DNA of 64,000 bases from the NCBI GenBank assembly GCA_029204225.1, contig CM055095.1, forward strand, positions 25,712,503 to 25,776,502, written 5' to 3'. Position numbers and translations under genes: made by a program. Each line of letters opens with the position of its first letter. The first letter of the stretch is position 1. Source of the DNA: Diphasiastrum complanatum (taxonomy: Eukaryota; Streptophyta; Lycopodiopsida; Lycopodiales; Lycopodiaceae). Shown one piece after another: positions 13,362 through 25,979 of the stretch. The notes under the pieces are model-generated. The model saw nothing but the letters and a program-made list of their open reading frames with translations. It ran no database searches and was not told the DNA's origin.

Positions 13362-13925
13362 ACATCCTTCTCTTCAGATGGAAGCGATGAGCCCCCCACC
13401 CCCACCACCCCCGTCCCCCCTCTTGCAACAGCCCTTAAATCCCCTCCAACATCTCGCCGTGGCACTGGCTTCTGTCTCAAATTACTGCCCACGAAGCAAC
13501 GATCAAAGCCTCATCCACCCAAGAAGATCAAAAGGAGGTCATCATCCCAGAAAAGCCCAAATCGCCCACAAAAAATAAAGGCAGGGAAGATTTGCGATTG
13601 CATGGCAGGCGTCTCTGCAGATTGTGCAGCCATCTGCTGCTGCCCTCTTGTTCTGCCCCACCTTCTGGCACTGGTTCTGTTCAAGCTGCCTGTGGCCATA
13701 ATCAGGAAGCTGATTGCGGGCATCAAGAAAAGGCTAGGGAAAAGGACGAAATGCTCAGATGTTAAGGCAGAAAAAGGAGTGCTGCCCTCCAATTTCAGCC
13801 CTTCCTGGATAGAGTATTTCACAGAAGATATGGTGGATCATCAACCCTCTCTGGAATTGCGGGATGAGAAGTTTTTGAGGGAATATTTTGAGTGCCAACA
13901 GTTGGGTTTCGGTGGATTAGGCTGA
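13311..13925 (+). CDS. small Cys-rich protein of a plant-type family, gene 1
   Basis: A 204-residue protein in one exon. Residues 1-40 are a Ser/Thr/Pro-rich tail (SSDGSDEPPTPTTP). Residues 62-93 are Lys/Arg-rich. Residues 95-111 hold a Cys cluster (CDCMAGVSADCAAICCC) followed by a hydrophobic stretch to about 131 and a basic segment (RKLIAGIKKRLGK). The C-terminus has an acidic-aromatic end (DEKFLREYFE...GFGGLG). A Cys-cluster plus hydrophobic plus basic core is what I recall from uncharacterised land-plant proteins, and I know no assigned function. It may associate with membrane. The ATG at 13311 is chosen because upstream in-frame codons lack an ATG and gene 2 matches from this Met. It is intact, and the paralogue at 57628-58254 (-) is about 75-80% identical by eye. 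Confidence 0.8.
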   Translation: MQPSVSPTSSSSCSTLITSFSSDGSDEPPTPTTPVPPLATALKSPPTSRRGTGFCLKLLPTKQRSKPHPPKKIKRRSSSQKSPNRPQKIKAGKICDCMAGVSADCAAICCCPLVLPHLLALVLFKLPVAIIRKLIAGIKKRLGKRTKCSDVKAEKGVLPSNFSPSWIEYFTEDMVDHQPSLELRDEKFLREYFECQQLGFGGLG

Positions 13926-14690
13926 CGGTTGTGCTGCTACATGCATTTGCATAGTTGGGCCGTCATCTCATTTCAGTGTTGGGCTGCAAATGCAGGTTTC
14001 TCTTCTTCCTGTTCTCAATAGGAAAGGGATCTTTGCCCCAAGTTGAGCCTAAGCACTGATCGTGTATGGCAATTGCCTTGTCTGAACTGGGGAGAAAACA
14101 ATCCCAGGGACGGGGAAACAGTTAGTCGGCCATAATTTCTTTGTATTCCCCAAAGGGGTGGAAGTACTGAAGCCATTTGCAAAGGGCTCCTGTTTTCAGG
14201 AGCTGATCAGTATCAGTTCAATCGCTACAGTGATATCTGTATTGCTGTTGGCTTTTCAAATCCATTGCATGCTGCAGCATCCAGGCTATATGCATCATGC
14301 AAGTAAAAAAGTAGCATTTGATTTCTTTTCCAAGGTTTGATTCAATTATCAAATGAGAATTGTTTTGATTCCTTTTCAGTACATTGTTTCACGGCTAAAG
14401 CTGCTGCAGCTTCTATCAAACCTATTCTGGGCTCAAAAATTCAAACAGCTATAAGTAGCTGAACTCCAGCTTCTGCAGATTGGATCAAGCAATGCCAATC
14501 TTATTATGCAGGAAAGGCATTCTTGGCATGTTCAAAGCTGGAGCCTGGGAAGCTTCTGGCTAATAGGAACTCTTAAGGAAGCTGCTTATCAGTACATGTA
14601 AAAAACTGCTGAATTTGTAGTGTGGAAGATTTACATCAACCCACAATTATCATTGATCAAAGAGGTTTGTAACCTGGACATCATGTCTAA
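13926..14690 (+). other. 3' region of gene 1, conserved with gene 2
   Basis: This non-coding stretch aligns along its length with 56770-57627 reversed. Shared words include GCTGCAAATGCAGG, TCAATCGCTACA, GGCTATATGCATCATGCAAGT, TTTTCAGTACATTGT, CTAAAGCTGCTG, GATTGGATCAAGCAATGCC and GGCATTCTTGGCATGTTC. Substitutions show no codon-position bias, so a 3' UTR or duplicated flank is likelier than an exon. A polypyrimidine-CAG at 14370-14380 could be a splice acceptor of a 3' UTR intron. Confidence 0.55.
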
Positions 14691-15989
14691 CACTCACAAG
14701 AAAGAAAGAATCGTCAACATTTGTCTTGGATTTTTTGTAAAATGTGGAAAGGTTTGGACTTAGAATGTAGATGACAACTTCTGACAATCACCTGAAGCAC
14801 AATCACTGACACTTGTAACTGACCATCAGAGATGGGTGAACTGCATCATTGATGATGCATTCATATTGGATAATTGCACAATGCACAGGAATGAAAAAGC
14901 ACCCAGTAAAGGAAAAGCTAAAACATATTCCATTCACTGAAGACAAAATAGACATTCACATTATAATTGATAGCACAAACATAGAGATGTGTCACATTGG
15001 GATAGAGTATATTATACCCAATATTTAGTGTACCAATTGAAATAGATTAGTTGAATTGTAAGGTGACATAATAGTCATCTCAGATTGCTAGTTCGTTGTG
15101 ATATACTTGATTAAGCATGTAATCAAGGTAAATACATTTCAAAATATGACCATAAGGCTTTCTCACAAGGTCATTTGTTGGAGGGAAGTGTAAACTAACT
15201 AAATCTGAATTTGGGTCGTGTGATATTTTAGTTTTGAGCAAGCAACAAGCCAATTGCGAGGTGTTTGAAAGCTATATTATGTGGCCACATAAAATTGGAT
15301 GCCGTTGCGACAAATCTTGATTGGCAATCATTTCTTATCGCACAATTGGGCAGCTAGAAATGGTAGGATTTTTTAAAAACATGCTCTAGCCATTTTAGTG
15401 TTTGGCACTTTCAAACATGCTCTATATTGTGTTTAGTTTGCATGTTGTGCCTTGGTGCTTGTCTTTCATTTGAGACTCCCTGCTTGGTGCCTTGGTTGTG
15501 CCATTATTGTTAGCTTGGTTTATTTGTGTCACCGCTATCTTCAACCTCTCAATGAGGGATTCCCTTGGTAAACTTACAGGCCTAAAGACCCCTCTCGCAA
15601 CTAAACTATACATTTCGTATTTAAAGTAGTAGTCTATTTACACATTGCAACAAATAATACACAAGGTTTATCAATGTCACCTAAAATAGCACTTTAATTG
15701 AGTTATCCATGCAAGCACACCATAATAAAAATAGATCTACAATACATTGCCCCATGCAAAACTTTTGAGTTCGATGTACTTCAAATGTATGAATGCTTCC
15801 TTGATGTAATTGTCATTCTTTTCTCGTGCAATTTCCAAATTGTGAAATTTGACTTGGTGGATGAGTTACACACAATATTGAATGTACATACCAATACTAG
15901 AATATACACCTAAATATTACCATAGATGTTGTGGGCCCAGGTTGAAGCTCTAATCTTTACCATGTGTTGCATGATCCACTTTTTACTTA

Positions 15990-16045
15990 GAAATTTTAGG
16001 TTGAAACCTAGCTTTGTGAAATTTCAGGTTGAAACCTAGCTTTGT
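15990..16045. repeat. 28-bp tandem duplication
   Basis: Two copies of a 28-base unit, GAAATTT(T/C)AGGTTGAAACCT followed by AGCTTTGT, adjacent and differing at one or two bases. Confidence 0.9.
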
Positions 16046-19000
16046 TTCGTTATCATGTGCTGGCCTCTTTGCAAGTTGGATCATGTCATCCTTTATTACC
16101 ATTGTTAAGTAGTATCTCTACAAATTTTAGCACTTGTAATGCTCTTGGATGTTGATACAAATGTTCATGTAACTAACCTATACTTCTACTAACACTTTCA
16201 TTATTCAAAACAAAATATAAATGTTGCAATTTAGTCATAATATTTGGCTTACATTGTCTGACAGCTCAATTAAAACCATAACAAAATTTTGCAGATGAAA
16301 TTTTTTTTGACAAGGAAATTCACATTAAGAATTTCCGCAGATTAGGTGGGCTTGAGGACAAAAAATGTTTAAAAAATTGAAGGATGTAGCTAATAACAAA
16401 TTATAATACTCAAAATGCTACATAGAAATTAAAAATGTCATCAACCTTGTTCCTCTTACTTTGTACAATGTGAGAAGAACATAACATTTGATTGCACATA
16501 CTATAAAGTGGAACTTGCAAGGACAACTTTACTATGTACCTGTAGTCATTTTACAAGCACATTTATATTTGTTTATTATTTACCTTGCCATGGGAATCAT
16601 TATCCTAGGCAACTAGCACATGGCATTAACTTGAAAACTTTAAGATGATGAAGGTGGAAATTCATATTTCTTTTCAAAATGCAGCTACAACGGTTAGCTT
16701 TTTATTTCTACCAAAAGGTTGCTAACTTTTTACAGGGGCTTTAAACCTTGAAAAGTATCATCCACTGTTAAGTTCTTTTATTGGAAATTCGTAAAATATA
16801 AGCTTTATCTATTATGTTTAAGCATGTTCTTAGATATTTGTTTGTTTTTGTATTGGAAAGAAAGAAATCTCAACATAACAAGGAAAATCATAAGAAGAGC
16901 AAAGAGCGAAGAAGAAAGTATAATAAAAAAATTGATGTTGGCATAGATTGAGCAACTATGGAATATGGCAAGGCCCTTCCCATGGCAAAACGATAGAGGA
17001 GGTGGACTTGATGTGAAAACTTTGTTTACTTTTCTTTTGTTACCTTTTCTTGCCATAAATTTTTTTTTATGGACCTTTTGGCATCCGGAAGAGGCATGTA
17101 AAAAAAATTTGAAAAAAAAAAAGGAAAAAGGAAAAAGGGAGAGATACAAATTATGTTACAAGGAGGTGCCTCACTTTTCTTCATTGAAATGTAAAAAATG
17201 ATTTTACATGAGTGGGAAGAATTTAGATTTACACCACTAAATTTGGACCTAGATGATGGCATGGGAAGGACTAGATGTTATGGAGTTAGAGATGAATGTT
17301 GTCAATATCATGTGATTCCCAAGCATGTATTTTTCATGTTATTAAAATATTAGGTTTGACCTATGAATGGCTCAAAACTTTTAAGAGTTGATCTTAAATA
17401 AATAAAATAAAATAATAACGGACAATTAGAGGTGAGATTTTACAACAAATGATTGAAAGTAGCATCAATAGAGTTGTAAGACCAATGTAGGGAGTGAAAT
17501 TTAACTATCTTTGTGAGCTTTTCCTTTAATACATGACTACTAGCTACAAAAATAATCTTGCAAGATAGTTTAGAGATCTTGTAGCTATTGGTCAAAGCTA
17601 GACTTGAGGGTCCGTAAAACATTCCACCAATCCCAACAAAATCCCTTTCCTGACTTCTGTTCCACATGCCCATTATAATGTAATTGATCATTCCAACATG
17701 AACAATGTCATTCTAATCAAAGGTAATCCAATGGGTATGTGAAAAAAGAGCTTATTGTACATATCATTTTTCATCTATGCATTTTCAATACATTCTAAGA
17801 GGGTACCTAAGATAATACTTAGAAGTAATATTGTATTAGCAAGATAACTTTGAACACAATTTGCAATGTGTACTAAGCTTTATTGGTTTACTTTAGCTAG
17901 AGTGCCCCTATGTTTATTGCATTAAAATGTTTGGTGACATTGAATGTTCAAATTTAGGATTTAGTTTGAAGGTTTAGCACATTTAGACAAAGCTAAAAAA
18001 ATAAATCAAGCATAATAAAATGTCCGCCAACTTTGGAAAAGAGTATGTCCTCATCTCTAGATTATATTAGGCTTTTTATTTTGAGCTTCCTTCTTATTGG
18101 ACCCACTATGTTTAATTATTGTAACATTTATTTATTTGATGAGAATTCATACTTGTGCAATATTGGTAAATTCAACTTGGTCTTATTCAAAAAATTTGGA
18201 TAAATGTGAAGGCCAACTTGTGGCACTTGTAAATTTGATTCTCCCTCTTTTCTAAGCTATATTCAAAGTAGAGGAAGAGTGTTACACATGCAAACATGTT
18301 CTATTGGTTAAAATAGAAATTAGCATCTAGTCAACATGTAATCTATGCCATTCATCTTGGTCACATGAATCTTGTGAGTTAGGGCTTTATTGGGATGGCT
18401 ATGGTGCTTAGATAGGTTACAAATGCTACGAGGAGAAAATCCAAACTACTTCTTGTATATATAGAAAATGGACCTATCACTATTTACAATAAAGAAAAGA
18501 GTAAAACAAAAATATATATATTGCTACTAGCTAGTCAGTCACCTTCTTTGTGTATTTTGTACTCCCTTTGTCATGTGCCAAACCCAAGAAAATAGCAATA
18601 ACAATGAAATTAATGCTACAATAAAGAGAGGAACAAGACATTCATGTTGATATAGCCATAAAGCATAAATCACACATAGAACTCCATGAAATCACCATTA
18701 GATTTAAAGAGTGAAAGGAAATAATTGGATCAAATCCATGTGCCAATTGTGGAGTTAAATGCCAAGATAAGCTAGTTTTGTGAACTAGTTTTGTTTCTAG
18801 CTCATAGTTTGGATCTAGATCAATAAAATTTGCATTCTCCATCACTTTTAGATGAGATTGAGATTCGTTTTTCTTTTAAGATTTAACACATTGAAATCAA
18901 GGATATTCTATTCTACAATTGATTACTTATAGAATATGTAATTCATAACAAGACTGCAAATGCACAAATAACTACTTCAGTATTCATGGCACGAAATCTA

Positions 19001-19849
19001 TAACTGAAGTTGCATAACAGAAGCACATTAATACAATCTCTAGTTAAAATATCTCTAATATTAGCATAATTACAAAATTGCAAAATTAAAAATCTACTAT
19101 TTGAAATTGTTGCAAAACATCCAACACTTTTTGTAACTAGTATAATTATATTTATAGTATACATTGACATGATTGTGTATAATGGATTATATTAATAACT
19201 AGAAAAATATGTGACTAATCAATAAACCTATTTATGTACAATAGTCTAGTAAAAAACTATTTGGTCTAAATATGTTTGTTTGTTAGCTGAAGCCATGCTC
19301 CAAGAAATGTGACTTTTGTGACTTTTGCAACTATTGTAGGTAATAAAAAAAAAATGATGTGTTTTCACTTGGTTTAAAAATACGACAATCATGATTATAG
19401 GGACAATTGCTACCCTTAAAAGCTTGCAGTTGGCCTTTGTTTGAAAATGTGATAGTCGAGATATTAGGAACAATTGTTAAAGTTGGTGTTCCTAAAATAA
19501 GGGAGATAGGCCTTGCAAGAAAATGCGATAGTTGTGATGCTAGGGATAGTCATCAAAGTCACCGCACCTAGAAATCCACTAGGCATGATAGTTATGGCAG
19601 TTCTTGAAGACGTTGTCTTAATGAATGCGAGAAACTTAATAGTTGAGGCAACCACATATTTTCACATTCAGAAAATGTCATACAATGAGATATTAAGGTA
19701 GTCAATGAGTTCACATCATACATGCACCAACCATGATAATAAGGGGAGTAATTGAAGCCATGTGGCTCCCTCCTCCATGGTAATCTTCAAATTAGGTAGA
19801 GTATTTTGGATGTGACATATGCTTGTACTTTTTCAAAAGTACTTGTTCA

Positions 19850-20050
19850 CTAAGTTTTGAAATCATAACTCAAAGTTTTATAACTTTGAAAAAGTTAAGT
19901 CTTAAAACTAATCTTTATAAAGTTTTCTAAGTTTTCAAACTTTGTAAACTTAAAGATTTTAAAACTTATGTTTACAATTAAACTTGTTAACTTAAGTTTA
20001 AACTTTGAGTGTAAACTTGAAAGCTAGTTTAAAGAAAAACTAAGTTTTGA
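19850..20050. repeat. AAGTTT/AAACTT-rich low-complexity tract
   Basis: About 200 bp dominated by AAGTTT and its complement AAACTT in both orientations, which could form many small hairpins. No coding content. Confidence 0.6.
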
Positions 20051-20589
20051 TTTCAAGAAAGAAAGTGGGGGAAAGATGGAGATAGTACACAGCCTATACT
20101 TGTAGGATGTACCTACAACAAGTACAAGCATGTGTGGGCTTGGTGTCTATCTTCCTTGCTTTCCTCCTTGGCCTCTCTCATCCTCCTTGTCTTTTTCCAC
20201 CTGCATACACAAAAAAACTTACAAGCAAAACAATCTCACCACTTCTTGGGAGGGAAATTGAATTTTTTCCTCCACCACCTCCTCTTGAACATACAATTGT
20301 ACTCTTCCCATACCTAAGGAGAAACCTTAGGGGAGTTCTAGGAGCTTCTTTTGGGCCATAAGGCCAAGGGATTAAAGGAGGTGACCCAAAGTATTAGTGG
20401 GGGTGTGACCCAAGTGACCCTTGGGCGAGGTGGCATAGGGAGGGTGGTGGCCATGTGAGTTGAGGGTAGGGGGATGAATTTGAGCATTGGTGGCATTTCG
20501 CCACCGTGCAGATGGGTAATAGGCCGTTAGATGCCTACATATAGGAGTCCTAGGAGATTTTACCCTGATTCACTTCGTGAATCGACTCT

Positions 20590-21189
20590 ATTTTAATAAA
20601 GCTACACTTCATTTTGGGGCTTACCAAGGAATATCAACTAGAAATGCGGCATAGCCAACCGCAAACAATCGAGGATTCTACTTGCTTTGCGACGATCTTC
20701 GATGATGCCCACATTGGCTCCTGCAAGGAGCAAAGTTTGCCCAAGGTTGAGCAAAAAGAAAAGAAGTTTTTGAAGAAGTGGGACAAAGAAAAGAGAGAGA
20801 CCGATTCCCAGGTTGGGAAAAAGTGCGTCAAGCTGGATTGATCAGATTACGACAAGGCGAGAACCGTTGGCTTGTGCTTCTCCTGCATGGAGAAGGGTCA
20901 TCTGTCAAAAGATTGCCCGAAGAAAAAGCAAAAGAAATCTAGCGGGCAACCTAAATACTTCCAGGCGCCAGGTAATTCTAGTATTTCTTTTGTTGATTTA
21001 TCCTTTAAGGATGACACTAGTTGTGAGAATTGTTGCGTTAATATAGCTGCTTTTGGCCCCCACGACCTCATTCGTATGAATGGGATCGTTGGACGTCAAG
21101 CTATGACTGTCTTTTTTTATGATGGTTCCACACATAACTTAATAAATGCTAAACTTGTCCAGAAACTCAAGGCAGCCACTGCGCCAAGT
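20590..21189 (+). pseudogene. gypsy I gag C-terminus, zinc knuckle and protease
   Basis: One frame gives GLTKEYQLEMRHSQPQTIED, homologous in position to GLKDEYKVEVQRNSPTTLEQ in element J. It continues, past an in-frame TGA at 20839-20841, to the knuckle CFSCMEKGHLSKDC (from about 20875). Then come the protease region AAFGPHDLIRMNGIVG and the active-site block YDGSTHNLINAKL, where the usual D-[ST]-G reads Y-D-G. The left end is truncated. On the right the frame runs into the LTR of copia H near 21190. Confidence 0.8.
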
Positions 21190-21955
21190 GTGTCAGAAAT
21201 GGTGAACTCCTGCAACTTTGTCGCAACACGAACAAGACACAAAGGTCGAACGAGAACAATTCGCGACAGTCAACGTGTCTTTGACTCAAAACACGAACGA
21301 TTCGTGAATCAATCGCAAATCGTAAACACACCTCCTGGACTGCAAACTGCAAAAGGGGCACAGAACAGACTACGAAAAGAACAAAAAGAACGAAACAAAA
21401 GAAGAGAAATCCTTCGCGCTGCCAGCTGGCTGCTCAACGGGCTTCATGCCCAGCTGAAACGAATAGCAACGACGGAGACTAACTAACTAGTTGATTAGCG
21501 TTAACTAGTCTTGTGATTCTACGTTTAGCTATCTTGTAAACTCCACATGGTGGAGGTAAAAACAATCCTCTCTGGATCATAACTGTAAGTAGAGAGATAG
21601 TGAATATAGAGATCTGTAAGAAACAGAGAGAGACGTAGCAAATAGAGTAAGAAAGCAAAAAATACCATAGTTGTGCATGAAAGTCTACCAACAAGCAGGA
21701 CACAGCAAAAGAGCAGAGAGTCATTCTGCCAACGAGCGAGACACTGACGATCTTGCTGACAATATAGTTGTTCTATTTTGTGTATCTCTTGGCCTTGTGT
21801 TGTGTCTTTTGATTGCTAGAATAAAATATGTTGTGTGATGCTTAGTCGAGTGTATGGGATCCCGTAAGAGCTTCCGCACGAAAAGAAAATTCAAAGATAA
21901 AAAATTGTTCGCGAATCAGAAGAGAGAGGACGAACACAAAACATAACAACTTTCA
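21190..21955 (+). repeat. probable 5' LTR of copia H
   Basis: Bounded on the left by the loss of gypsy coding near 21189 (a TG start at 21189 or 21191) and on the right by a primer site at 21961. The interior has the AG-rich, stop-poor character of an LTR. No second copy is in the window, so both boundaries are inferred. Confidence 0.6.
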
Positions 21956-21960
21956 CGACG

Positions 21961-21973
21961 TGGTATCAAAGCC
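21961..21973 (+). other. copia H primer binding site
   Basis: TGGTATCAAAGCC is one base from the initiator-Met tRNA site TGGTATCAGAGCC and lies about 55 bp before a gag ATG. Confidence 0.82.
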
Positions 21974-22026
21974 GTTTCGGTTATCACTACTGATATCCCA
22001 GCAATGATTCTTCCAGACAACACAAT

Positions 22027-22951
22027 ATGGCTACAACAATCCAGACCAGAGTAGCAATTAATCTTGATGGTGCAAATTACAGAATCTGGAAATTCAAAAT
22101 CAAAACACTCTCGAAGGGCGAAGGCATCTGGTCGGTGACCGAGCTCTTAGAGGTGCAGTCTCTAGAGAGAGACTCGAGGAGAGCTGAATGGATCAGAAAG
22201 GATGAGTGCGCAATGGTGATCATCGTTTCATCCATAAATGAAGATCTACTCATGCAGTTGAAGACTGCGAAAGCAGCCATGCAGCGTGGGAAAGATTAAA
22301 GCAAAAGTATGAAGTGAGGACTGCAGTTTCAGTATGCACCTTCACAATCAGCTGCAATCCATAGGGTGGGATGGCAACCAGTTAGATCAGCACGTTGAGA
22401 AGATCAGAACGATCTTCGCTCAACTCGCTGCATCAGGACAGGAGCACCAGGTCCCAGCACCATAGCAACTGATGTACTTCATGAAATCTCTACCGACATC
22501 CTATCAGCCGCTGAGAATGCTCATACTGAGTCTACCAGATATGACATTCGACAAAGCAGTCAGTCTTGTCGCTGATGAGAGACTGATGAGAGACGAAGGA
22601 GAGGGAAGCAGTGATCAAGAGAAGGCTCTCTTCACGAAAGGAAGGCAGAAGAACAAAAAACAAGCCAAGATTCGAGAAGATGAAGTCCTCAAATCAACAA
22701 TCTTGTTGTTGCGATCACTACCACAAACCAGGCCATACAGCCAACAAATGCTGGTTCAATCCAGCAATACCTTGCATGCACTGCAAGAAGAAAGGGAATT
22801 CTGCATACGATTGCAGATTCAACCCAAAAGGAAAAATAAAGTTGAAAAGACAAACGTTGTAGAGTCATCAAAGGATGCGGAAAGAGGTGACGAAGCTTTC
22901 ACGGTACTGACGAAGCTTCGACAAGCTACTCTGAACACGACTACAATGTAG
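22027..22951 (+). pseudogene. copia H gag, frameshifted
   Basis: It starts at the ATG at 22027 (MATTIQTRVAINLDGANYRIW), the copia gag N-terminus. A frameshift near 22299 and stops near 22365 and 22470 break it. The frame at 22472 continues (MKSLPTSYQPLRMLILSLP). A second shift near 22690 moves the knuckle CDHYHKPGHTANKC (about 22710-22755) and a second Cys motif CMHCKKKGNSAYDC into another frame. The domain order is normal but no intact Gag can be made. Confidence 0.82.
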
Positions 22952-23795
22952 TCATCGATTCAGAAGCAACATCTCACATAAACTGCAACAAGAAGATCTT
23001 GATCAACTTTTGCGAACTCGAAAATGACAGAGCAGTGATTCTAGGCGATGGAAGCAGACACAATGTCAAAGGCACGGCTCTCTACAGCTACGAACACTGT
23101 CAGGCCAAGAAGAGCTGCCAGGAGCACTCTATGTGCCCTCACTCAGAAAGGATCTGCTATCTGTCTCCAAGATGGCAGATCTAGGCATTCGAGTTTTGTT
23201 TGACGACAACACTTGCCGTATGATCGAGAAGACGACAAACAAATTGTTGATGGTCGGATGCAGAGAAGGAAATCTCTAGCAGGCCAAAATAATCAGCAAC
23301 TCTGAAAGCATATTAAATGCTTCAGAAAACGAAGATCAGCTCTGGCATAGAAGAATGTATTATCTGAACATGCGGAGCCTATATGACATGAGTAGAAAGG
23401 ACATTGTCACAGGTCTCAAGATTTCAAGGCCAGAGGCTGAGTTCTGCGAAGCTTGTCAGAAAGGCAAGCAACATCAGAATCCATTCACACACGAGGGAAG
23501 AAGAGCCAAAGAAGTTCTTGAGGTCGTCCACTCTGATGTATGTGGACCGATGAAAGTAGATTCGCTCTCAGGTTTGAGATATTTTCTAACGTTCATAGAT
23601 GATTACAATCGAATGACCACGATCTACTACTTGAAGAAGAAATTCGATGTATTTGATTCTTTCAAGAAGTTCGTGGCATTCACAGAGCGACACACCTCAA
23701 AAAAGATACAGATTCTTAGATCTGACAATGGAGATGAATACGAAAGCGCAGAATTCTCAAGATTCTGCGAAGAACAGAGGATCGAACACCAGTCC
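22952..23795 (+). pseudogene. copia H protease and integrase N-terminal half
   Basis: The protease motif IDSEATSHINC near 22955-22985 has Glu where Gly is expected in DSGATSH. ILGDGSRHNVKG follows. GAG-pre-integrase (LWHRRMYYLN, CEACQKGKQ) spans about 23340-23475. The integrase core has VVHSDVCGPM with a catalytic Asp, FLTFIDDYNR, and RSDNGDEYES with the second Asp. The frame is cut at 23795 by chromovirus J and resumes at 30123. Confidence 0.85.
23791..23795. repeat. target-site duplication of J, left copy (AGTCC)
   Basis: AGTCC directly precedes the 5' LTR of J and recurs at 30118-30122 directly after its 3' LTR. Copia H integrase reads across the two flanks. Confidence 0.95.
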
Positions 23796-24153
23796 TGTTA
23801 CGAGCTCGTAACCAGTGCCGAACCCTAGAGAACACAGATAGGTCAGATACCACAGTCAGGGTCGTGTCTAGTGTACATGACCAACAGGGCAAGACAGTGT
23901 GAGTAGTGTGCCCCAGCACGGTCCATAGCCATGGCGGGCCTAACACAGCCTAGGGACCCTGTCAGCAGGATAGGGCCCCCAGTTGGGTCCCGACGTGCAG
24001 TCGGCCACGTCACTGCCACGTGGCCGACACTTGGCAGTAGCATGCTACCAGTCCTCACACTGGGCTAGGAGGGGCTTACTCTATATCAGGGAGTAGGCAA
24101 GGTTGGGTGGATCAGTTAGTGTTTGCCCTACTGTGGTGTTAGGATCTATTACA
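23796..24153 (+). repeat. J 5' LTR
   Basis: Starts TGTTACGAGCTCG and ends GATCTATTACA. It contains a palindromic GGCCACGTC...GACGTGC-rich middle and a TATA-like CTCTATATCAGG near 24079-24090. The 3' LTR is at 29759-30117. Confidence 0.95.
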
Positions 24154-24154
24154 C

Positions 24155-24167
24155 TGGTATCAGAGCC
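24155..24167 (+). other. J primer binding site
   Basis: TGGTATCAGAGCC, the perfect initiator-Met tRNA complement, lies one base after the LTR. Confidence 0.93.
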
Positions 24168-24956
24168 ATCTCCATCCTAGGGAGTTTAGGACAGCAGTAG
24201 AGAAAGCTATCAGAAGATAGGAAGTGTTTCTCAGATTCTCAGAGAGGAATAGAGGAGGAGGATCGTTGTAGGAGCAGCCTTCAAACTTCTGATTTCCACT
24301 GAGAAATCACAGTAGCAAGGAGTCAGATTCCAAGTGTAGGTAACTCGCTGAAAAAACAGCTGTTTCTCACTGAGTTCAGAGGATTCTCTATAGTTTTTCC
24401 AGCGAAATTAGAGTAGGAAGAAGCCAGCACCTCCATCGCTGTACAGTCAGAGACCTACATCCGATTTCCAGGGAAAAAGTTACTGGTTCTCAGCGAGTTG
24501 GAAGCCAAAAAAGAGGAGCAGGGCCAGCGCTGCCAGTGCTTCTGAAAATCTGGTTTTTCAACAAGTTTTTGGGCCCCAACGTCAGAGATTTGGAGCAAGA
24601 GGATTCCTACCAGATCAGCGAGTAGGAGACTTCTGAAATTTCAGAACTCAGAAGGGTTTTTGGACTTCAGATTTGCCTTTTTGTGGACAAGTTGGATTGC
24701 AATCAGACCAGCGAGCTACTATCCTCAAAAAACCGGGAAATTTTGTACCGTTTTGAAGCCTCAAACTGGCATTTTTCGGAACAGCAGGTCTGAAATTTTG
24801 GGGAAAAGAGCTGAAAGGGTTCCTCTTCATTCTTTCTTTGGAAGTACAGTCCTCAGAAACAGCTAAGTCATCTTTCCTTTCCCTTGTATAGTTGTAAATT
24901 AGTCTTTTAGACTTTTTTCCTTCAGAAGTTAAGGTAGCTCTCTTTCAGTTTCGAAG

Positions 24957-25979
24957 ATGACCACTCCTCAGGGACCTGATCAACCCCAGGAGAGAGGCTT
25001 CGATGAACTTGAAACAGAAGCCTTGGCTTACAGAAAAGGGAAGGAACCCATGGAAGTAGAAGAACAAGAACAGTTCGCCGAAGAACTCGACGAACTGGTT
25101 ACCAAGGAGCAGTTCCTCCAATTGGTAACAGAAGTGGATGAACTGAAGCTGGCATTAGCCAATTTCAAGTCCAGTGTGGACGACTCGTTCGCTGAACTCA
25201 AAAACTTGATTTTGAGTTCCGCTAAAGGAAGCCTTCCCTCCACTTCTCAGTTATCCCCTTCTCCACTTCCATCAGTTTCGGGTGAGACTTTACGGTCTCA
25301 CCCCAATGTTTTTAAAGATTTAAAGCCTCCTACTTTTAATGGGGAAGAGAAGGATAGAAATGCAGATATTCTACAAACCTTCCTCAGCAAATGGAAGAAC
25401 ATTCATGCTCTTAAACAGACCCCTGACCATTTCCAAGCAATTGAGGCCAGTCTTTCTTTAGGGCCTATGGCCTATAAGTGGTGGTTAAATCTCCAGGAGA
25501 CTGGGCAGACTCCCCGGTCATGGAAAGCTTTTGAAGAAGCTTTCCTAAGAGAATTTCTACCAGAGAATGAACTTGATAGAGCCTGGGAAGCCTGGGAAAG
25601 AACAGTAATGGACAAGTCCCTCATCCAATATATCTCGCAGTATCGAGAGGCAATTTTAAAGATTAAAAATATGGATGACTATCAAAAAATCAGGGGATTT
25701 GTCCGTGGCCTCAAAGATGAATATAAAGTAGAGGTCCAGAGAAACTCGCCTACTACCCTTGAGCAAGCTCTCAGATATGCTCAAATCTATGATGATTCAG
25801 TGGGTAGGAAGAGAGCGAGACAGCAACCACTTTCTGAGCAGCTTCCTCAGAAAGACTTTCAATTTAAAAAGAAATTTTTAAAAAGAAAGAAAGAAGATAA
25901 ATTTAAAGGTGAAGCTCCTCAGAAACGCCCTTCACTCATACAGCCCTTAAAACCAGATGATTTTGAGAAAGCCAAATAA
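24957..25979 (+). pseudogene. J Gag (capsid part)
   Basis: A 340-codon frame from the ATG at 24957, about 790 bp after the primer site. Residues 1-100 are acidic with a coiled-coil-like segment (FLQLVTEVDELKLALANFK). Residues 115-280 form the retrotransposon gag domain (LKPPTFNGEE, QAIEASLSLGPMAYKWWLNL, LREFLPENELDRAWEAWE, IRGFVRGLKDEY). The tail is Lys-rich. It ends at an in-frame TAA (25977-25979) five codons before the zinc knuckle, which continues in the same frame. This is probably a nonsense mutation, although gag-pol readthrough cannot be excluded from sequence alone. Confidence 0.88.

Larger units (their letters stand above)
14691..20589. other. intergenic sequence without a recognisable gene
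   Basis: About 5.9 kb of AT-rich DNA. Short frames here have no domain. It holds a two-copy 28-bp tandem repeat (15990-16045), an imperfect array of about 75-bp units near 19365-19600 (words GATAGTYGWGATRYTAGG, AGGGACAATTGCTA), and an AAGTTT/AAACTT-rich low-complexity tract at about 19850-20050. Confidence 0.55.

Noticed and set aside
13378..13578. Proline-rich alternative frames inside both small genes
   Set aside because: They arise from the C-rich (CCACCC) stretch read out of frame; the main frame is the one conserved across its length.
16805..17262. Overlapping frames on both strands rich in Phe/Lys
   Set aside because: Produced by poly-A/poly-T runs around 17050-17140; no domain.
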